64,000 nucleotides of DNA from the NCBI RefSeq assembly GCF_003205295.1, contig NZ_QJRP01000011.1, positions 62,001 through 126,000 on the forward strand, written 5' to 3'. The DNA comes from Pseudomonas mosselii. GTDB taxonomy: Bacteria > Pseudomonadota > Gammaproteobacteria > Pseudomonadales > Pseudomonadaceae. Made by a program: the position numbers and the translations under genes. The notes below the pieces were generated by a model. It saw only the letters and a list, made by a program, of their open reading frames with translations, ran no database searches and was not told where the DNA came from. How positions within the stretch are numbered: position 1 is the first letter of the stretch; each line of letters opens with the position of its first letter. Shown piece by piece: positions 25,671 to 35,324 of the stretch.

Positions 25671-26822
25671 GTGCGCGCCCCTTCCGTCAGCGTTACCGCA
25701 ATCATCATCGCTGCCTTGCTTGCCAGCGGTTGCAGCAAAGAACCTGAGTCGATCGCCGCCAGCCCTCCTGCTGTCGATGTCGTGAGCGCGAAGGTTCGAA
25801 ACGTCAGATATTGGGACAGCTTCAATGGTCGCGTGGCAGCCAAGGAGTCGGTGGCGATCCTTCCCCGGGTGGGCGGATACATCACCAAGGTCGCCTATGG
25901 CGAAGGACGCGAGGTCAGCAAGGGCGATCTGCTTTTTGTCATCGATCAGCGTCCCTACCGCGCCGCGTTGGACAGCGCGCGCGCCCAGCTGGAGCGGGCG
26001 CGTGTTTCGCTGGCGTTTGCCAGGCAGCAAGACCTGCGCGCGCAAAAGCTCATCAGCGCCAACGCCGTTTCGAAGGAACTCGCCGAGCAGCGGCGCACTG
26101 CCTACGAGCAGAGCGTTGCCGAGGTACACGCCGCCGAATCTGCAGTTGCCACCGCGGCATTGAACCTTGAGTTCACCGAGGTTCGATCGCCCATCGACGG
26201 CCGTACCAGCCGCGCTCGGCTGACCGTTGGCAACCTCGCGGTGGCGGATCAGTCCGTGCTGACCTCGGTCGTGTCGCAGGATCCGGTCCATGTCTACTTC
26301 GACCCCGATGAGCACAGTTACCTGAACTACCGCAAAACACTCACGACCTCGGCGAAGGCCTCGGTGCGTATTGGCCTGGCGACTGACGACGGCTTTGCGT
26401 ACGAAGGTGAGCTGACGTTCGTGGACAACGAAGTGGACGCCGCGACCGGCACGATCCGCGCACGCGCCACCGTGCGCAACCCGGACCGGCACTTGACCCC
26501 AGGCCTGTTCGCCAAGGTCCGGTTCTCGCCAGGCGAGGCCGTGCAAGTCGTCGTGGTACCTGACCGGGCCATCCTGACCGACCAGGACAAACAATATGTG
26601 TATGTGCTCAGCGGCGCGAAGACGGCCGAAAAGCGCTACGTCGAAACCGGCAGGCTGCTCGGCAAGCAACGCGTCATCACGGTGGGCCTGGCCTCGGACG
26701 AGCCGGTCATCGTTTCCGGGCTGCAGCAGATCTATGCCTCGGGAACCCCGGTCCTGCCCAATATGCTCGCGCCTGAAAACGATGAGCTGAAAGTTTCCAG
26801 CACCCGTCATGACGGACGATGA
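25671..26822 (+). CDS. RND efflux periplasmic adaptor (lipoprotein)
   Basis: A 383-residue membrane-fusion protein. The N-terminus has a lipobox LLASGC with acylated Cys21. The beta-barrel/lipoyl/hairpin plan is visible: YWDSFNGRVAAKESVAILPR, GGYITKVAYGEGREVSKGD, the coiled hairpin rich in Ala, Arg and Gln, and LNLEFTEVRSPIDGRTSR. The start is GTG at 25671, since the signal sequence begins there. It links the inner-membrane pump encoded 18 bases downstream to an outer-membrane channel. It resembles MexA/MexE-type adaptors. Confidence 0.9.
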   Translation: MRAPSVSVTAIIIAALLASGCSKEPESIAASPPAVDVVSAKVRNVRYWDSFNGRVAAKESVAILPRVGGYITKVAYGEGREVSKGDLLFVIDQRPYRAALDSARAQLERARVSLAFARQQDLRAQKLISANAVSKELAEQRRTAYEQSVAEVHAAESAVATAALNLEFTEVRSPIDGRTSRARLTVGNLAVADQSVLTSVVSQDPVHVYFDPDEHSYLNYRKTLTTSAKASVRIGLATDDGFAYEGELTFVDNEVDAATGTIRARATVRNPDRHLTPGLFAKVRFSPGEAVQVVVVPDRAILTDQDKQYVYVLSGAKTAEKRYVETGRLLGKQRVITVGLASDEPVIVSGLQQIYASGTPVLPNMLAPENDELKVSSTRHDGR

Positions 26823-26840
26823 TCCGCAAAGGCTCCCACC

Positions 26841-29800
26841 ATGGATTTCTCTAGATTCTTCATCGACAGGCCGATCTTCGCCATCGTCCTGTCGGTCGTT
26901 ATTTTCGCTGCGGGCCTGATCGCCATGCCACTGTTGCCGGTCGGAGAGTACCCGCAAGTGGTGCCGCCCACCGTGGTGGTGAAAGCGACCTATCCCGGCG
27001 CCAACCCCAAGGAGATTGCCGAGTCGGTCGCCGTTACGCTGGAGGAGGCGATCACCGGGGTCGAGGACATGGTGTACATGAAGTCCGTGGCCAGTTCCGA
27101 TGGCACCCTTCAGGTGGTCGTCACCTTCAATTCGAAGGTCGACCCCGACACCGCTGCCGTTCGCGTACAGAACCGTGTCAGCCAGGCCCTTTCGCGTTTG
27201 CCGGAGTCGGTGCGCCAATATGGCATCACTACCCAGAAGCAATCACCGACGCCGCTGATGTATGTGGACATGTATTCCGACAACGATGCGTTCGATGCTC
27301 TCTACCTGCGCAACTATCTGCGCTTGCACGTGAAGGATGAGCTGGCGCGCATACAAGGCATCGGCGATGTCGTGCTCTACGGCTCGGGCGATTATGCCAT
27401 GCGTATCTGGCTCGACCCGAACAAGTTGGCCGCCCGTGGCATCACCGCTCAGGATGCGATCGGCGCGATCCGCCAGCAGAACGTGCAGGTTTCCGCAGGC
27501 CAGCTGGGAGCCGAGCCTGCTGCGCGGGATACGGAGTTCCTGGTCTCGATCAACGTCCAGGGCCGCCTGAAGACCGAACAGGAGTTCGCCGATGTCATCC
27601 TCAAGAGCGGGAGCGACGGACAAGTCACCCGCCTTGCCGATGTCGCCCGGGTGCAACTGGACTCGGGTGACTATACGATGCGCGTGTTTCGCGGCAAGAA
27701 CCAGGAAGTCGCCATCGGGATCTTCCTGACGCCTGGGGCCAACGCCATCGATGTCGCCAACACGGTGTATGCGAAGCTCGACGCGTTGGCCAAGGATTTC
27801 CCCGAGGGTGTGCACTACACCCCGGTCTGGGACCCGACGGTATTCGTCCGTGAGTCGATCAGCGCCGTCCAGCATACCCTGTTCGAAGCGATGGTGCTGA
27901 TCGTGCTGGTGGTCGTGTTGTTCCTGCAGACCTGGCGCGCCTCGATCATCCCGCTGATCGCCGTGCCGGTCTCGATTGTCGGCACGTTCGCGTTTCTCTA
28001 CCTGCTTGGCTATTCGATCAATACCCTTACCTTGTTCGGCATGGTATTGGCCATCGGTATCGTGGTGGACGATGCCATCGTCGTGGTGGAAAACGTCGAG
28101 CGCAACATCGCGCTTGGCCTGGCGCCGCTCCAGGCGGCCCACCAGGCCATGCGCGAAGTGTCAGGCCCCATTCTCGCTATCGGCCTGGTGCTGTGTGCCG
28201 TGTTCATCCCGATGGCATTCATGAGCGGTGTCACGGGGCAGTTCTACAAGCAATTCGCGGTCACGATCGCCATTTCCACGGTGATTTCGACGATCAACTC
28301 GCTGACCCTGTCGCCCGCGCTGGCGGCCAAGCTGCTGCGTCATCACGACAGCCCCAGGGATCGGCTGACCCGTGGGATGGATTACACCCTGGGCTGGCTG
28401 TTGCGCCCGTTCAATCGATTGTTCAATCGCAGCTCGGCACGTTACGAAGGCAGCGTTGCGCGGTTGCTGCCGCGCAAAGGGCTGGTGTTCGTGGTCTACG
28501 CCGCATTACTGGGGGCTACCGGGGTGCTGTTCAAGACGATCCCGGGCGGTTTCATTCCCAACCAGGACAAGCTCTACCTGTTTGCCGGTGCCACACTGCC
28601 GCCCGGTGCGTCGCTGTCCCGCTCCGAGGCTGTCGCCCGGCAGATGTCGGCAATCGCCTCGAGCGTGGAGGGCGTCGATTACGCCAACTCCTATGTAGGC
28701 CTGAATGCGCTGCAGAGCACCACCACGCCGAACCTGGTGACCGCGTATGTCCTGCTCAAGCCCTTTGCCGAACGCACGCGCAGCGCGGCGGACATCAATG
28801 CCGAGCTCAACGCCAGGTTCGCTGCGATCAAGGACGGTGCTGCCTACGCGTTGCTGCCACCGCCGATCCAGGGGTTGGGCAACGGCTCCGGCTACTCGCT
28901 GTTTCTCACTGACCGGGGTGGGCTTGGTTATGCCGCGTTGCAGCAGGCGCTCGCCAGGTTCCAGGGCGAGGTTGCCAGTACCCCGGGCATGACCTTCCCG
29001 GTCAGTTCCTACCAGTCCAACATTCCGCAACTTGACGTCAAGGTCGACCGTACCAAGGCGCAAGCTCAAGGCGTGGAACTGACGGCCATCTTCGAGACCT
29101 TGCAGGCCTACCTCGGGTCGGTCTACGTGAACGACTTCAACCTGTTTGGCCGGGTGTATCGAGTGGTCGCCCAGGCCGACTCGAGCTTGCGCCAGACGGC
29201 GCAGGACATCGGTAACCTGCATGTGCGAAACCGCCGGGGCGACATGGTCCCCATCGGCGCGGTTGTCGATATCGTGCCGACCTTCGGCCCGGATCCGGTG
29301 ATGCGCTACAACGGCTATCCCGCTGCAGACCTGATCGGCGATGCCGACCCGACTGTGATGTCGTCGGGCGAGGTCATCGCCAAGCTGCAAGCGATCGCGG
29401 CCCGCACGCTGCCACGGGGCATAGAGCTGCAATGGACGGACCTGAGCTATCAGCAGGTCACCCAGGCCAATACCGCGGCGATCGTGTTTCCAATCGCGGT
29501 CATGCTCGCCTTCCTGGTCCTGGCGGCGCTGTATGAAAGCTGGACCTTGCCGCTGGCGGTCATCCTGATCGTGCCCATCTGCATGTTCGCGGCGCTGAGC
29601 GGCGTCTGGCTGGTCGGTGGGGACAACAACGTGTTCGTTCAGGTCGGCCTGGTGGTGCTCATGGGGCTGGCCTGCAAGAACGCGATCCTGATCGTCGAGT
29701 TTGCCCGGGAGCTGGAAATGCAGGGGCGAGGCACGGTGGATGCCGCTTTGGAGGCCTGCCGGTTGCGGCTGCGGCCGATCGTGATGACCTCGGTGGCATT

Positions 29801-30023
29801 CATCGCTGGCGCCGTACCGCTTCTGCTCGGCAGCGGTGCGGGTAGCGAGGTGCGTCATGCCACGGGCGTCACGGTGTTCTGCGGGATGCTTGGCGTAACG
29901 TTGTTCGGCTTGTTTCTGACGCCGGTGTTCTATGTCGTGCTGAGAAAGCTCGGCGCAGGCATTCCTGTACATCCTTCCGGGGTGGCGCAGGACAGTATGC
30001 TGAACATACCGCCGCGCAACTAG
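26841..30023 (+). CDS. RND multidrug efflux permease (HAE1 family)
   Basis: A 1060-residue inner-membrane proton/drug antiporter. It begins MDFSRFFIDRPIFAIVLSVV, typical for AcrB/MexF-type pumps, and has two large periplasmic loops and two sets of six membrane helices. The proton-relay aspartate pair lies in GIVVDDAIVVVENVERN (helix 4). VVPPTVVVKATYPGANPKEI and the second-half LIVEFARELEMQGRG are conserved family segments. It resembles MexF more than MexB. No outer-membrane factor gene follows, so the pump must use a channel encoded elsewhere. No regulator gene is directly adjacent other than the LysR at 23778. Confidence 0.92.
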   Translation: MDFSRFFIDRPIFAIVLSVVIFAAGLIAMPLLPVGEYPQVVPPTVVVKATYPGANPKEIAESVAVTLEEAITGVEDMVYMKSVASSDGTLQVVVTFNSKVDPDTAAVRVQNRVSQALSRLPESVRQYGITTQKQSPTPLMYVDMYSDNDAFDALYLRNYLRLHVKDELARIQGIGDVVLYGSGDYAMRIWLDPNKLAARGITAQDAIGAIRQQNVQVSAGQLGAEPAARDTEFLVSINVQGRLKTEQEFADVILKSGSDGQVTRLADVARVQLDSGDYTMRVFRGKNQEVAIGIFLTPGANAIDVANTVYAKLDALAKDFPEGVHYTPVWDPTVFVRESISAVQHTLFEAMVLIVLVVVLFLQTWRASIIPLIAVPVSIVGTFAFLYLLGYSINTLTLFGMVLAIGIVVDDAIVVVENVERNIALGLAPLQAAHQAMREVSGPILAIGLVLCAVFIPMAFMSGVTGQFYKQFAVTIAISTVISTINSLTLSPALAAKLLRHHDSPRDRLTRGMDYTLGWLLRPFNRLFNRSSARYEGSVARLLPRKGLVFVVYAALLGATGVLFKTIPGGFIPNQDKLYLFAGATLPPGASLSRSEAVARQMSAIASSVEGVDYANSYVGLNALQSTTTPNLVTAYVLLKPFAERTRSAADINAELNARFAAIKDGAAYALLPPPIQGLGNGSGYSLFLTDRGGLGYAALQQALARFQGEVASTPGMTFPVSSYQSNIPQLDVKVDRTKAQAQGVELTAIFETLQAYLGSVYVNDFNLFGRVYRVVAQADSSLRQTAQDIGNLHVRNRRGDMVPIGAVVDIVPTFGPDPVMRYNGYPAADLIGDADPTVMSSGEVIAKLQAIAARTLPRGIELQWTDLSYQQVTQANTAAIVFPIAVMLAFLVLAALYESWTLPLAVILIVPICMFAALSGVWLVGGDNNVFVQVGLVVLMGLACKNAILIVEFARELEMQGRGTVDAALEACRLRLRPIVMTSVAFIAGAVPLLLGSGAGSEVRHATGVTVFCGMLGVTLFGLFLTPVFYVVLRKLGAGIPVHPSGVAQDSMLNIPPRN

Positions 30024-30135
30024 GTGTCGAGCGCCGGAGCCATCGATTTCCAGGCGTGCAAATTGCCCTTGGTTTTGCAGCCGTTAATACTGGATTGAAA
30101 CCGATGGCCCTGGCTCAGCCCGTAGCGTGCGAACG

Positions 30136-32532
30136 TCAGAAGTTGTACTTGATACCCGTCATGATGTTTCGTGGGGCACCGTACATACCGTGGTCGCCGG
30201 CATAGCTGAGGTATTCACGGTCGAACACGTTGTTCAGATTGACTGACGCACTCAGATGCTGGTTGAAGTCGTAGCGAGCCAGGAGGTTGGTGACGGCGTA
30301 GCTGCCCTGGGTGAAGGTGTGCAGGTCGGCACCGGTCTTGCTCTGCCAGTTCACACCGCCGCCGATGGTGACCTTGTCCAGAATGCCCGGCAGGCGATAG
30401 CTGGTGAAGGTCTTCAGACTGTGGCGGGGCAGGGTGGTAACGATACGCTGGTCGTCAGCGTCGGTACTGACCGCGTAGGCATAACCGGCGGAGGCTTGCC
30501 AGCCTTCGGCCAGTTCTCCGTCCAGGGTGAATTCAGCGCCCTTGGTAGTGGTGCCCTGTTCGGACTTGTAAGTGTTGCCGCCTGGGGTATCGATCCAGAT
30601 CGCCAGGTTGTCCTGCTCGATCTTGAACAACGCGACGCTGGAGTTCAGCTTGCCGTCGAAGTGGCTGCCCTTGACACCGACTTCATAGCCGGTGCCCTCC
30701 ATCGGGTCCAGTGGCTTGTTGTTGATGTCGCGAACCCAGGACGACTGAGGATTGAAGATTTTCGTATAGCTGGCATACAGCGACCACGTATCGTTGACGT
30801 CATACACCACACCGGCATACGGAATGTAGACGCCGGTTTCCGACTCCTTGGTCTTGGTGTGTTCAGCGTTATAGGGTTTATCCTCGATGTCGCGCTGCCA
30901 GTCGATCACGCGGCTGCCCAGCAAGATACTGAGATCGTCGGTGGCGTGCAGGCGCGTGGCGAGGTAGGCGGCGTATTGGGTTTCGTCGACAGTGGATTTG
31001 CCCGTGACGTCGAATTGCGGTTTCACCGAGGCGCCGCTCCAGTTCAGCAGGTTGTCGATCGCACCGGCCGCAGAGCCGGAATAGTCGTATTTCCAGCCGC
31101 CGTAGCTTGGCACGTTCTCGTAGTAGTTGGACAAGGTCACGCCGGCGATCAACTCGTGCTCGCGGCCCAACATACTGAATGGGCCAGTCAGGTAGGCATC
31201 GATATTGTTCTGGCGCGGGATACCGGAGAAGCGCACGGGTAACTGCGTGGTGCCACTTCCGTCCGGGTTGAGGCTGCCGTTGACGTAGTTGAAGACTTCA
31301 TCGAACTTGTTTTCGGAGTGGGTGAGTTCGATCTTGCCGCTCCAGCCATTGGCGAACTGCTGCTCGATGGAAGTGAAGAAGCTTGTTTGTTCGTGGTCGT
31401 TGTATGACCAGGTTTGAGCTGAATTGAGCGAGCGTTTGAGGTTTGTGCGAGAGCCGTCGGTGAAGCGGGTCGGCAGGCCGGAGCGCATGGGGGAGTCGAC
31501 GTCTGTGCGTTGATAACTGAAGCCCATGGTCAGCAGGGTGTCTTCAGTCAGGTCGAACTCGGTAATGCCGTAGATCAGTTGCGAGTCCTGCTTGTAGCGG
31601 TCGACCCAGGACTGCTCGGTCTTGAAGTCGGCGACCAGGCGCCCGCGTACGTTGCCGGTTTCGGTCAGCGGGCCGGACACATCAAAGCCGGTACCGTAGC
31701 GGTCCCAGTTGCCGGCTTCAGCGGTGACGCTGGCCTGAGCCTCGGCGGTCGGACGCTTGCGGATCAGGTTGATTGTCGCTGAAGGGCTGCCCAGGCCGCT
31801 GATCAGGCCGGTAGCACCACGCACCACCTCCACACGGTCATACATGGCCATGCTCTGGGTGTAATTGTCCATGCGCTTGACGGTGGGCACGCCATCGATT
31901 TCAAAGTTCTGGATCTCGAAGCCCCGGGAGAAGTAACCGTCGGATTCGGCACCCTGTCCGTCGCGCAGCACGATGATGCCTGGTGTGGCATCGAGGGTAT
32001 CGCTGAGATTGGTCAGGCGCTGGTCATCCAGGCGCTGGCGGGTCATGACGGTCAGTGACTGCGGGGTTTCCTTGGGGGTCAGGTTCAGACGGGTCGAGCT
32101 GCTGGATGAGTAGGTGGTGTAGAGTCCGGTGCCCTCTGTAGTCGACCCGGGAGCCTTGCCCGAAATGGAAATGCTCTGCAGCTCCAGGGCGGCAGGGGCC
32201 GGTGCGCGCTGGAGGGTGTATCGCCCATCCGGCTGGCGAACCGCAATCAGTTGGCTGCCCTCGAGTAGCGCCTGTAAAGCACCGTGGACCGTGTAATCGC
32301 CACTCAAGCCAGGGCTGTTTCGCCCGGCAATCAACTCATTGGGAAACGACAACAACAAATGGGCTTGCTGGCCCAGTTGATTGAGCGCAGCGCCCAGTGG
32401 CGCCGGGGCAATTTCGTAGTGCTGCATACTGCTATCGGCGGCTGCCCAGGCTGGCGATGAAGTGGCGAGCAGGACCGCTGCGGTAGTGGCGAGCGAGGTT
32501 ACGTAGTAGGAGGAAATACTGCGGTAATGCAT
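30136..32532 (-). CDS. TonB-dependent siderophore receptor with signalling domain (unit 2)
   Basis: A 798-residue receptor with signal peptide (to about residue 31, SPAWAAADS), STN domain (HYEIAPAPLGAALNQLGQQA), plug with LTPKETPQSLTVMTRQRLDD, YFSRGFEIQNFEIDG, YDRVEVVRGATGLI and INLIRKRPTAEA, and a barrel ending RNIMTGIKYNF. It is placed after a sigma-FecR pair on the same strand and separated from FecR by 82 bases. It belongs with receptors that both import ferric-siderophore and signal. The loop sequences are quite unlike those of the receptor at 20054, so the ligand is probably different. Confidence 0.9.
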   Translation of the reverse strand: MHYRSISSYYVTSLATTAAVLLATSSPAWAAADSSMQHYEIAPAPLGAALNQLGQQAHLLLSFPNELIAGRNSPGLSGDYTVHGALQALLEGSQLIAVRQPDGRYTLQRAPAPAALELQSISISGKAPGSTTEGTGLYTTYSSSSSTRLNLTPKETPQSLTVMTRQRLDDQRLTNLSDTLDATPGIIVLRDGQGAESDGYFSRGFEIQNFEIDGVPTVKRMDNYTQSMAMYDRVEVVRGATGLISGLGSPSATINLIRKRPTAEAQASVTAEAGNWDRYGTGFDVSGPLTETGNVRGRLVADFKTEQSWVDRYKQDSQLIYGITEFDLTEDTLLTMGFSYQRTDVDSPMRSGLPTRFTDGSRTNLKRSLNSAQTWSYNDHEQTSFFTSIEQQFANGWSGKIELTHSENKFDEVFNYVNGSLNPDGSGTTQLPVRFSGIPRQNNIDAYLTGPFSMLGREHELIAGVTLSNYYENVPSYGGWKYDYSGSAAGAIDNLLNWSGASVKPQFDVTGKSTVDETQYAAYLATRLHATDDLSILLGSRVIDWQRDIEDKPYNAEHTKTKESETGVYIPYAGVVYDVNDTWSLYASYTKIFNPQSSWVRDINNKPLDPMEGTGYEVGVKGSHFDGKLNSSVALFKIEQDNLAIWIDTPGGNTYKSEQGTTTKGAEFTLDGELAEGWQASAGYAYAVSTDADDQRIVTTLPRHSLKTFTSYRLPGILDKVTIGGGVNWQSKTGADLHTFTQGSYAVTNLLARYDFNQHLSASVNLNNVFDREYLSYAGDHGMYGAPRNIMTGIKYNF

Positions 32533-32614
32533 GTGAAGTTTCCCGATGATTTTTGATGTATGGCCTATGAGTCTCGCCAGAAATCAAAACGGCTCATCGA
32601 GGACGCAAAAAACT

Positions 32615-33613
32615 TCAAACGTTGGCTGGCGAGGGGCGCAAGTTGACCCACAGGCGAGTGAAACGCTGTACATCCAGTTTCAGTGTGTGGGCGACGGCAT
32701 CGATGATTCGATCGCTGTCTGCCAGCGGATAGGTGCCCCATACGCGCAGATTGGCCAAGGCGGCGTCGCACCCAAGGTGTCCATGACGATACCGGCCAAG
32801 TTCATCGAGGAACGCCTGAAGCGGTTGGCCGTTGGCGACGATCATGCCTTCGGCCCAGGCGGGAGTGGATGCTTGCATTGCCCCCTGATCGAGCATCCCG
32901 AGTGGCCCGAAACGCGCCAGCTGCCCGGCTTGCAGGGTAGTCCAGGTGCCGGCTTGAGTCGGGATGACGTCAAGCGAGCCACGATAGACCGCCAACTGGG
33001 TTGAGCCATTGTCAAACTGCCGCATCGTGAAACGCGCCGAGGACGCCTGCGCCCGAACCTGAGCGGTTTCGATTAACAGCGCCGGGCTCAAGGCGGTGTT
33101 GACCAAGACCTCGCCGCTGAGTAATCGCAGGTGCCAGCGATGGTCAGCCGCGCGAGCATTAATCGCACTACGGGTATTGAGTTCAAGCGACAGATCCGAG
33201 GCCAGTGCAATACGTCGCTGCTCGCCCACGCCCGTGGAGTAGTCGGCACTCATGCGCGATACCAACTCGCTGTCTCGACTCAACCAGGCACCGCTACCTG
33301 CAGCCAACAGCAAGGCCAGGCCTTTGATTGCTCGACGCCTGCTCAGCCCTTCTTGCGAGGGAATCAACAGGGCCTGTCGGGCGAGGTCTGGATCGCCTTG
33401 GGTGCGCAAGGAATCGAGCTGCGCCCCCAACGCCAAGGCTTTTTCCCAGGCCAACTCATGCAAGGGGTGTTCACGACGCCATGCCATGAAAGCGGCCTGT
33501 GCGGATGAATCGAAATTGGCCTCCTGCATATCGAGCCACCATTCCATCGCCTCCTCGCACATTTTCGGCGATAGCGAGGGTTCTCGGCCAAAGGCGTTGG
33601 CGGTGATAGTCAT
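32615..33613 (-). CDS. FecR-family anti-sigma regulator (unit 2)
   Basis: A 332-residue regulator. The N-terminal sigma-binding region has AMEWWLDMQEANFDSSAQAA and FMAWRREHPLHELAWEKALA. A membrane segment follows near residue 104 (AIKGLALLLAAGSGAWL), then the periplasmic domain with GEQRRIALASDLSLELNTRS and LLSGEVLVNTAL. ATG 33613 overlaps the sigma-factor stop by four bases (ATGA), so the two are coupled. Confidence 0.88.
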   Translation of the reverse strand: MTITANAFGREPSLSPKMCEEAMEWWLDMQEANFDSSAQAAFMAWRREHPLHELAWEKALALGAQLDSLRTQGDPDLARQALLIPSQEGLSRRRAIKGLALLLAAGSGAWLSRDSELVSRMSADYSTGVGEQRRIALASDLSLELNTRSAINARAADHRWHLRLLSGEVLVNTALSPALLIETAQVRAQASSARFTMRQFDNGSTQLAVYRGSLDVIPTQAGTWTTLQAGQLARFGPLGMLDQGAMQASTPAWAEGMIVANGQPLQAFLDELGRYRHGHLGCDAALANLRVWGTYPLADSDRIIDAVAHTLKLDVQRFTRLWVNLRPSPANV

Positions 33614-34116
33614 TGCAGCGACTCCGTCACCAGCATGCATCGCGCACCCGCCTTGATGATATGGCGCTTGACGGTAGCGATTGAAATACCCAACCGCTCG
33701 GCAATATCTGCGTGGCTGAGCCCATCGAGTTGCGACCAGAGAAAAGCTTTTTTGACGGCGACATCCAGTTCGCACAGCGCTTCGTCGAGTCGAACCAGCG
33801 TCTCGAAAATAATCAGCTGGGTCGCCAGATCCGGCAGCACGCTCTCGTCTTCGGCCTGGAGCGCCTCCAGATAGGCTTTTTCCAGGCGTGCGCGGCGGTA
33901 GTGGTTGGACAGGACACTACGTGCCACCTTGGCCAGAAAAGGCCGAGGCTGGCGGATTTCGAGCGCCTCGTTGCTGGCCAACAGACGCATGAAGGTGTCC
34001 TGCATCAAATCAGCGGCGCGGTGTGAGCAGCTCAATTGCCGATACAGCCAGCTACGCAACCAGCGGTGTTGCTGTTGGTAGAGAGCAGTGAGCTGAGCGG
34101 TATCGATGGATGCCAT
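33610..34116 (-). CDS. ECF sigma factor, FecI type (unit 2)
   Basis: A 168-residue sigma factor with region 2 (LYQQQHRWLRSWLYRQLSC, AADLMQDTFMRLL) and FLAKVARSVLSNHYRRARLE, and region 4 (AFLWSQLDGLSHADIAERLG, then ISIATVKRHIIKA). It is the first gene of a sigma-FecR-receptor unit pointing opposite to the 18.5-22.5 kb unit. A Fur-like box lies just upstream. Confidence 0.9.
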   Translation of the reverse strand: MASIDTAQLTALYQQQHRWLRSWLYRQLSCSHRAADLMQDTFMRLLASNEALEIRQPRPFLAKVARSVLSNHYRRARLEKAYLEALQAEDESVLPDLATQLIIFETLVRLDEALCELDVAVKKAFLWSQLDGLSHADIAERLGISIATVKRHIIKAGARCMLVTESLQ

Positions 34117-34135
34117 GAGTTGCCACGGAATTAGT

Positions 34136-34154
34136 GCAAATGAGACTTAGTATC
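34136..34154 (-). promoter_or_regulatory. Probable Fur box before the second sigma gene
   Basis: On the minus strand the 19-mer GATACTAAGTCTCATTTGC agrees with the Fur consensus GATAATGATAATCATTATC at about 12 positions. It lies 20 bases before the sigma-factor start. Confidence 0.5.
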
Positions 34155-34281
34155 ATATGGGGTTAATTGGGTAGCGACAAGAATGCAGTCGGACGGAAGT
34201 GCCATCCATGTTGGCGATGTCGTCAGCCCCCCAGGCACGAGTGGCCGTGAAATCCTTGCTGCCAATAGGCTTTCGTTGCTT

Positions 34282-35199
34282 TCAGCGCCGTGCGGAAAGT
34301 TGTTGCGGCGCCAAGAAGGCGTCGTGGAAGTAATTGTGGAACGCGTGCATCGCCGGGCTGAACTCCCGCGCGCGATGCCAGGCCAGGCCGACGCTCATGG
34401 GGGTGACCTTGTCGGAGATGGTCACCGTTTCGATGCGTTTACCCTCCAGCGACCAGGGGCGGTGTACCAGGTCGGAGAGGATTGCCACGCCGCTGCCGTT
34501 GGCCACCATGCTGCGCACCGCTTCCACAGAGCTGGTGCGGATTCGCACGTTGGGCTGCTGGTGGGCATGTTCCCAGTAGCGCATGGCGCTTTGTTCGGCT
34601 TCGTCGACGGTAAGCAGGATGAAGGGCTCCTGTGTGACGTCGGCAAGGCTCACGGCCGAGCGTTCGCACAGCGGGTGATGGCTGGGCAGCCACAGCCGGC
34701 GCTCGGAATTGAACAGGGTTTTCGAGACGATGTCCGGGTGGGTCAGGTTCGAGGTCAGCACCACCGCCATGTCGAATTCGCCTTCCAGCAGGCCTTGCTC
34801 GATGGCCTGGCGCTCCCGTTCGTGCACTTCGATGGCCACGTCCGGGTGCCAGTGTTCCAGGCGTTGCAGGTGATGGGGCAGGAAGTAGCCGATCACCGTG
34901 TAACTGGCCGCCACCCGCAACAGGCCGGTGGCGCGAACGTCCGGCAGCGGGCTGTTGAGGGCATCGTCGACGCTGCGCAAGATCACGTAGGCCCGATTGA
35001 GAAAGTGCCGTCCGGCATCGGTCAGGCTCATGCCCTGGGCCGAGCGCTGGAACAGTAGCGTGCCGAGCATGCCCTCCAGTTCCTTGATCGCAGTGGTCAC
35101 CGCCGACTGGGAAATATTCAGATGAATCGCAGCTTGGGAGATTTGCCCGATCTCGGCCGTGGCGACGAAGTAGCGAACCTGGCGCAGGGTCAGTGACAT
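34282..35199 (-). CDS. LysR-family regulator of the pxp operon
   Basis: A 305-residue regulator with N-terminal HTH (LRQVRYFVATAEIGQISQAA, LNISQSAVTTAIKELEGMLG, FQRSAQGMSLTDAG) and an effector domain. It resembles the NAC/GltC-like branch by its GLLRVAASYTVIGYFLP segment. ATG 35199 has GGAG seven bases upstream; a GTG six bases earlier is less likely. It is divergent from the pxpA operon and is its likely activator. A palindrome with T-N11-A symmetry lies between the two starts. Confidence 0.87.
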   Translation of the reverse strand: MSLTLRQVRYFVATAEIGQISQAAIHLNISQSAVTTAIKELEGMLGTLLFQRSAQGMSLTDAGRHFLNRAYVILRSVDDALNSPLPDVRATGLLRVAASYTVIGYFLPHHLQRLEHWHPDVAIEVHERERQAIEQGLLEGEFDMAVVLTSNLTHPDIVSKTLFNSERRLWLPSHHPLCERSAVSLADVTQEPFILLTVDEAEQSAMRYWEHAHQQPNVRIRTSSVEAVRSMVANGSGVAILSDLVHRPWSLEGKRIETVTISDKVTPMSVGLAWHRAREFSPAMHAFHNYFHDAFLAPQQLSARR

Positions 35200-35220
35200 G
35201 AACACTCCGCTTGATGGGTA

Positions 35221-35260
35221 TCTGATTTTCAGAAGATATCCCCTCAGATAATAGATCTTC
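35221..35260. promoter_or_regulatory. LysR-type operator between regulator and pxp operon
   Basis: TCTGATTTTCAGA (35221-35233) is a perfect palindrome with the T-N11-A form of a LysR box. A second inverted repeat, GAAGAT at 35232-35237 and ATCTTC at 35255-35260, adjoins it. Both sit in the divergent promoter region. Confidence 0.55.
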
Positions 35261-35324
35261 CCAAGGGGGGTGGTTGGAACCTAACGTGCTCTGCATGAAG
35301 TCACAAGCGTCAGGAGCACGTGTC

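Noticed and set aside
25569..27242. A 557-codon frame on the minus strand across the RND adaptor gene
   Set aside because: It is a shadow of the adaptor and permease genes, with a histidine/arginine/glycine-rich composition and no family pattern.
28506..29972. A 488-codon frame opposite the RND permease
   Set aside because: It is antisense to conserved permease sequence and has no domain.
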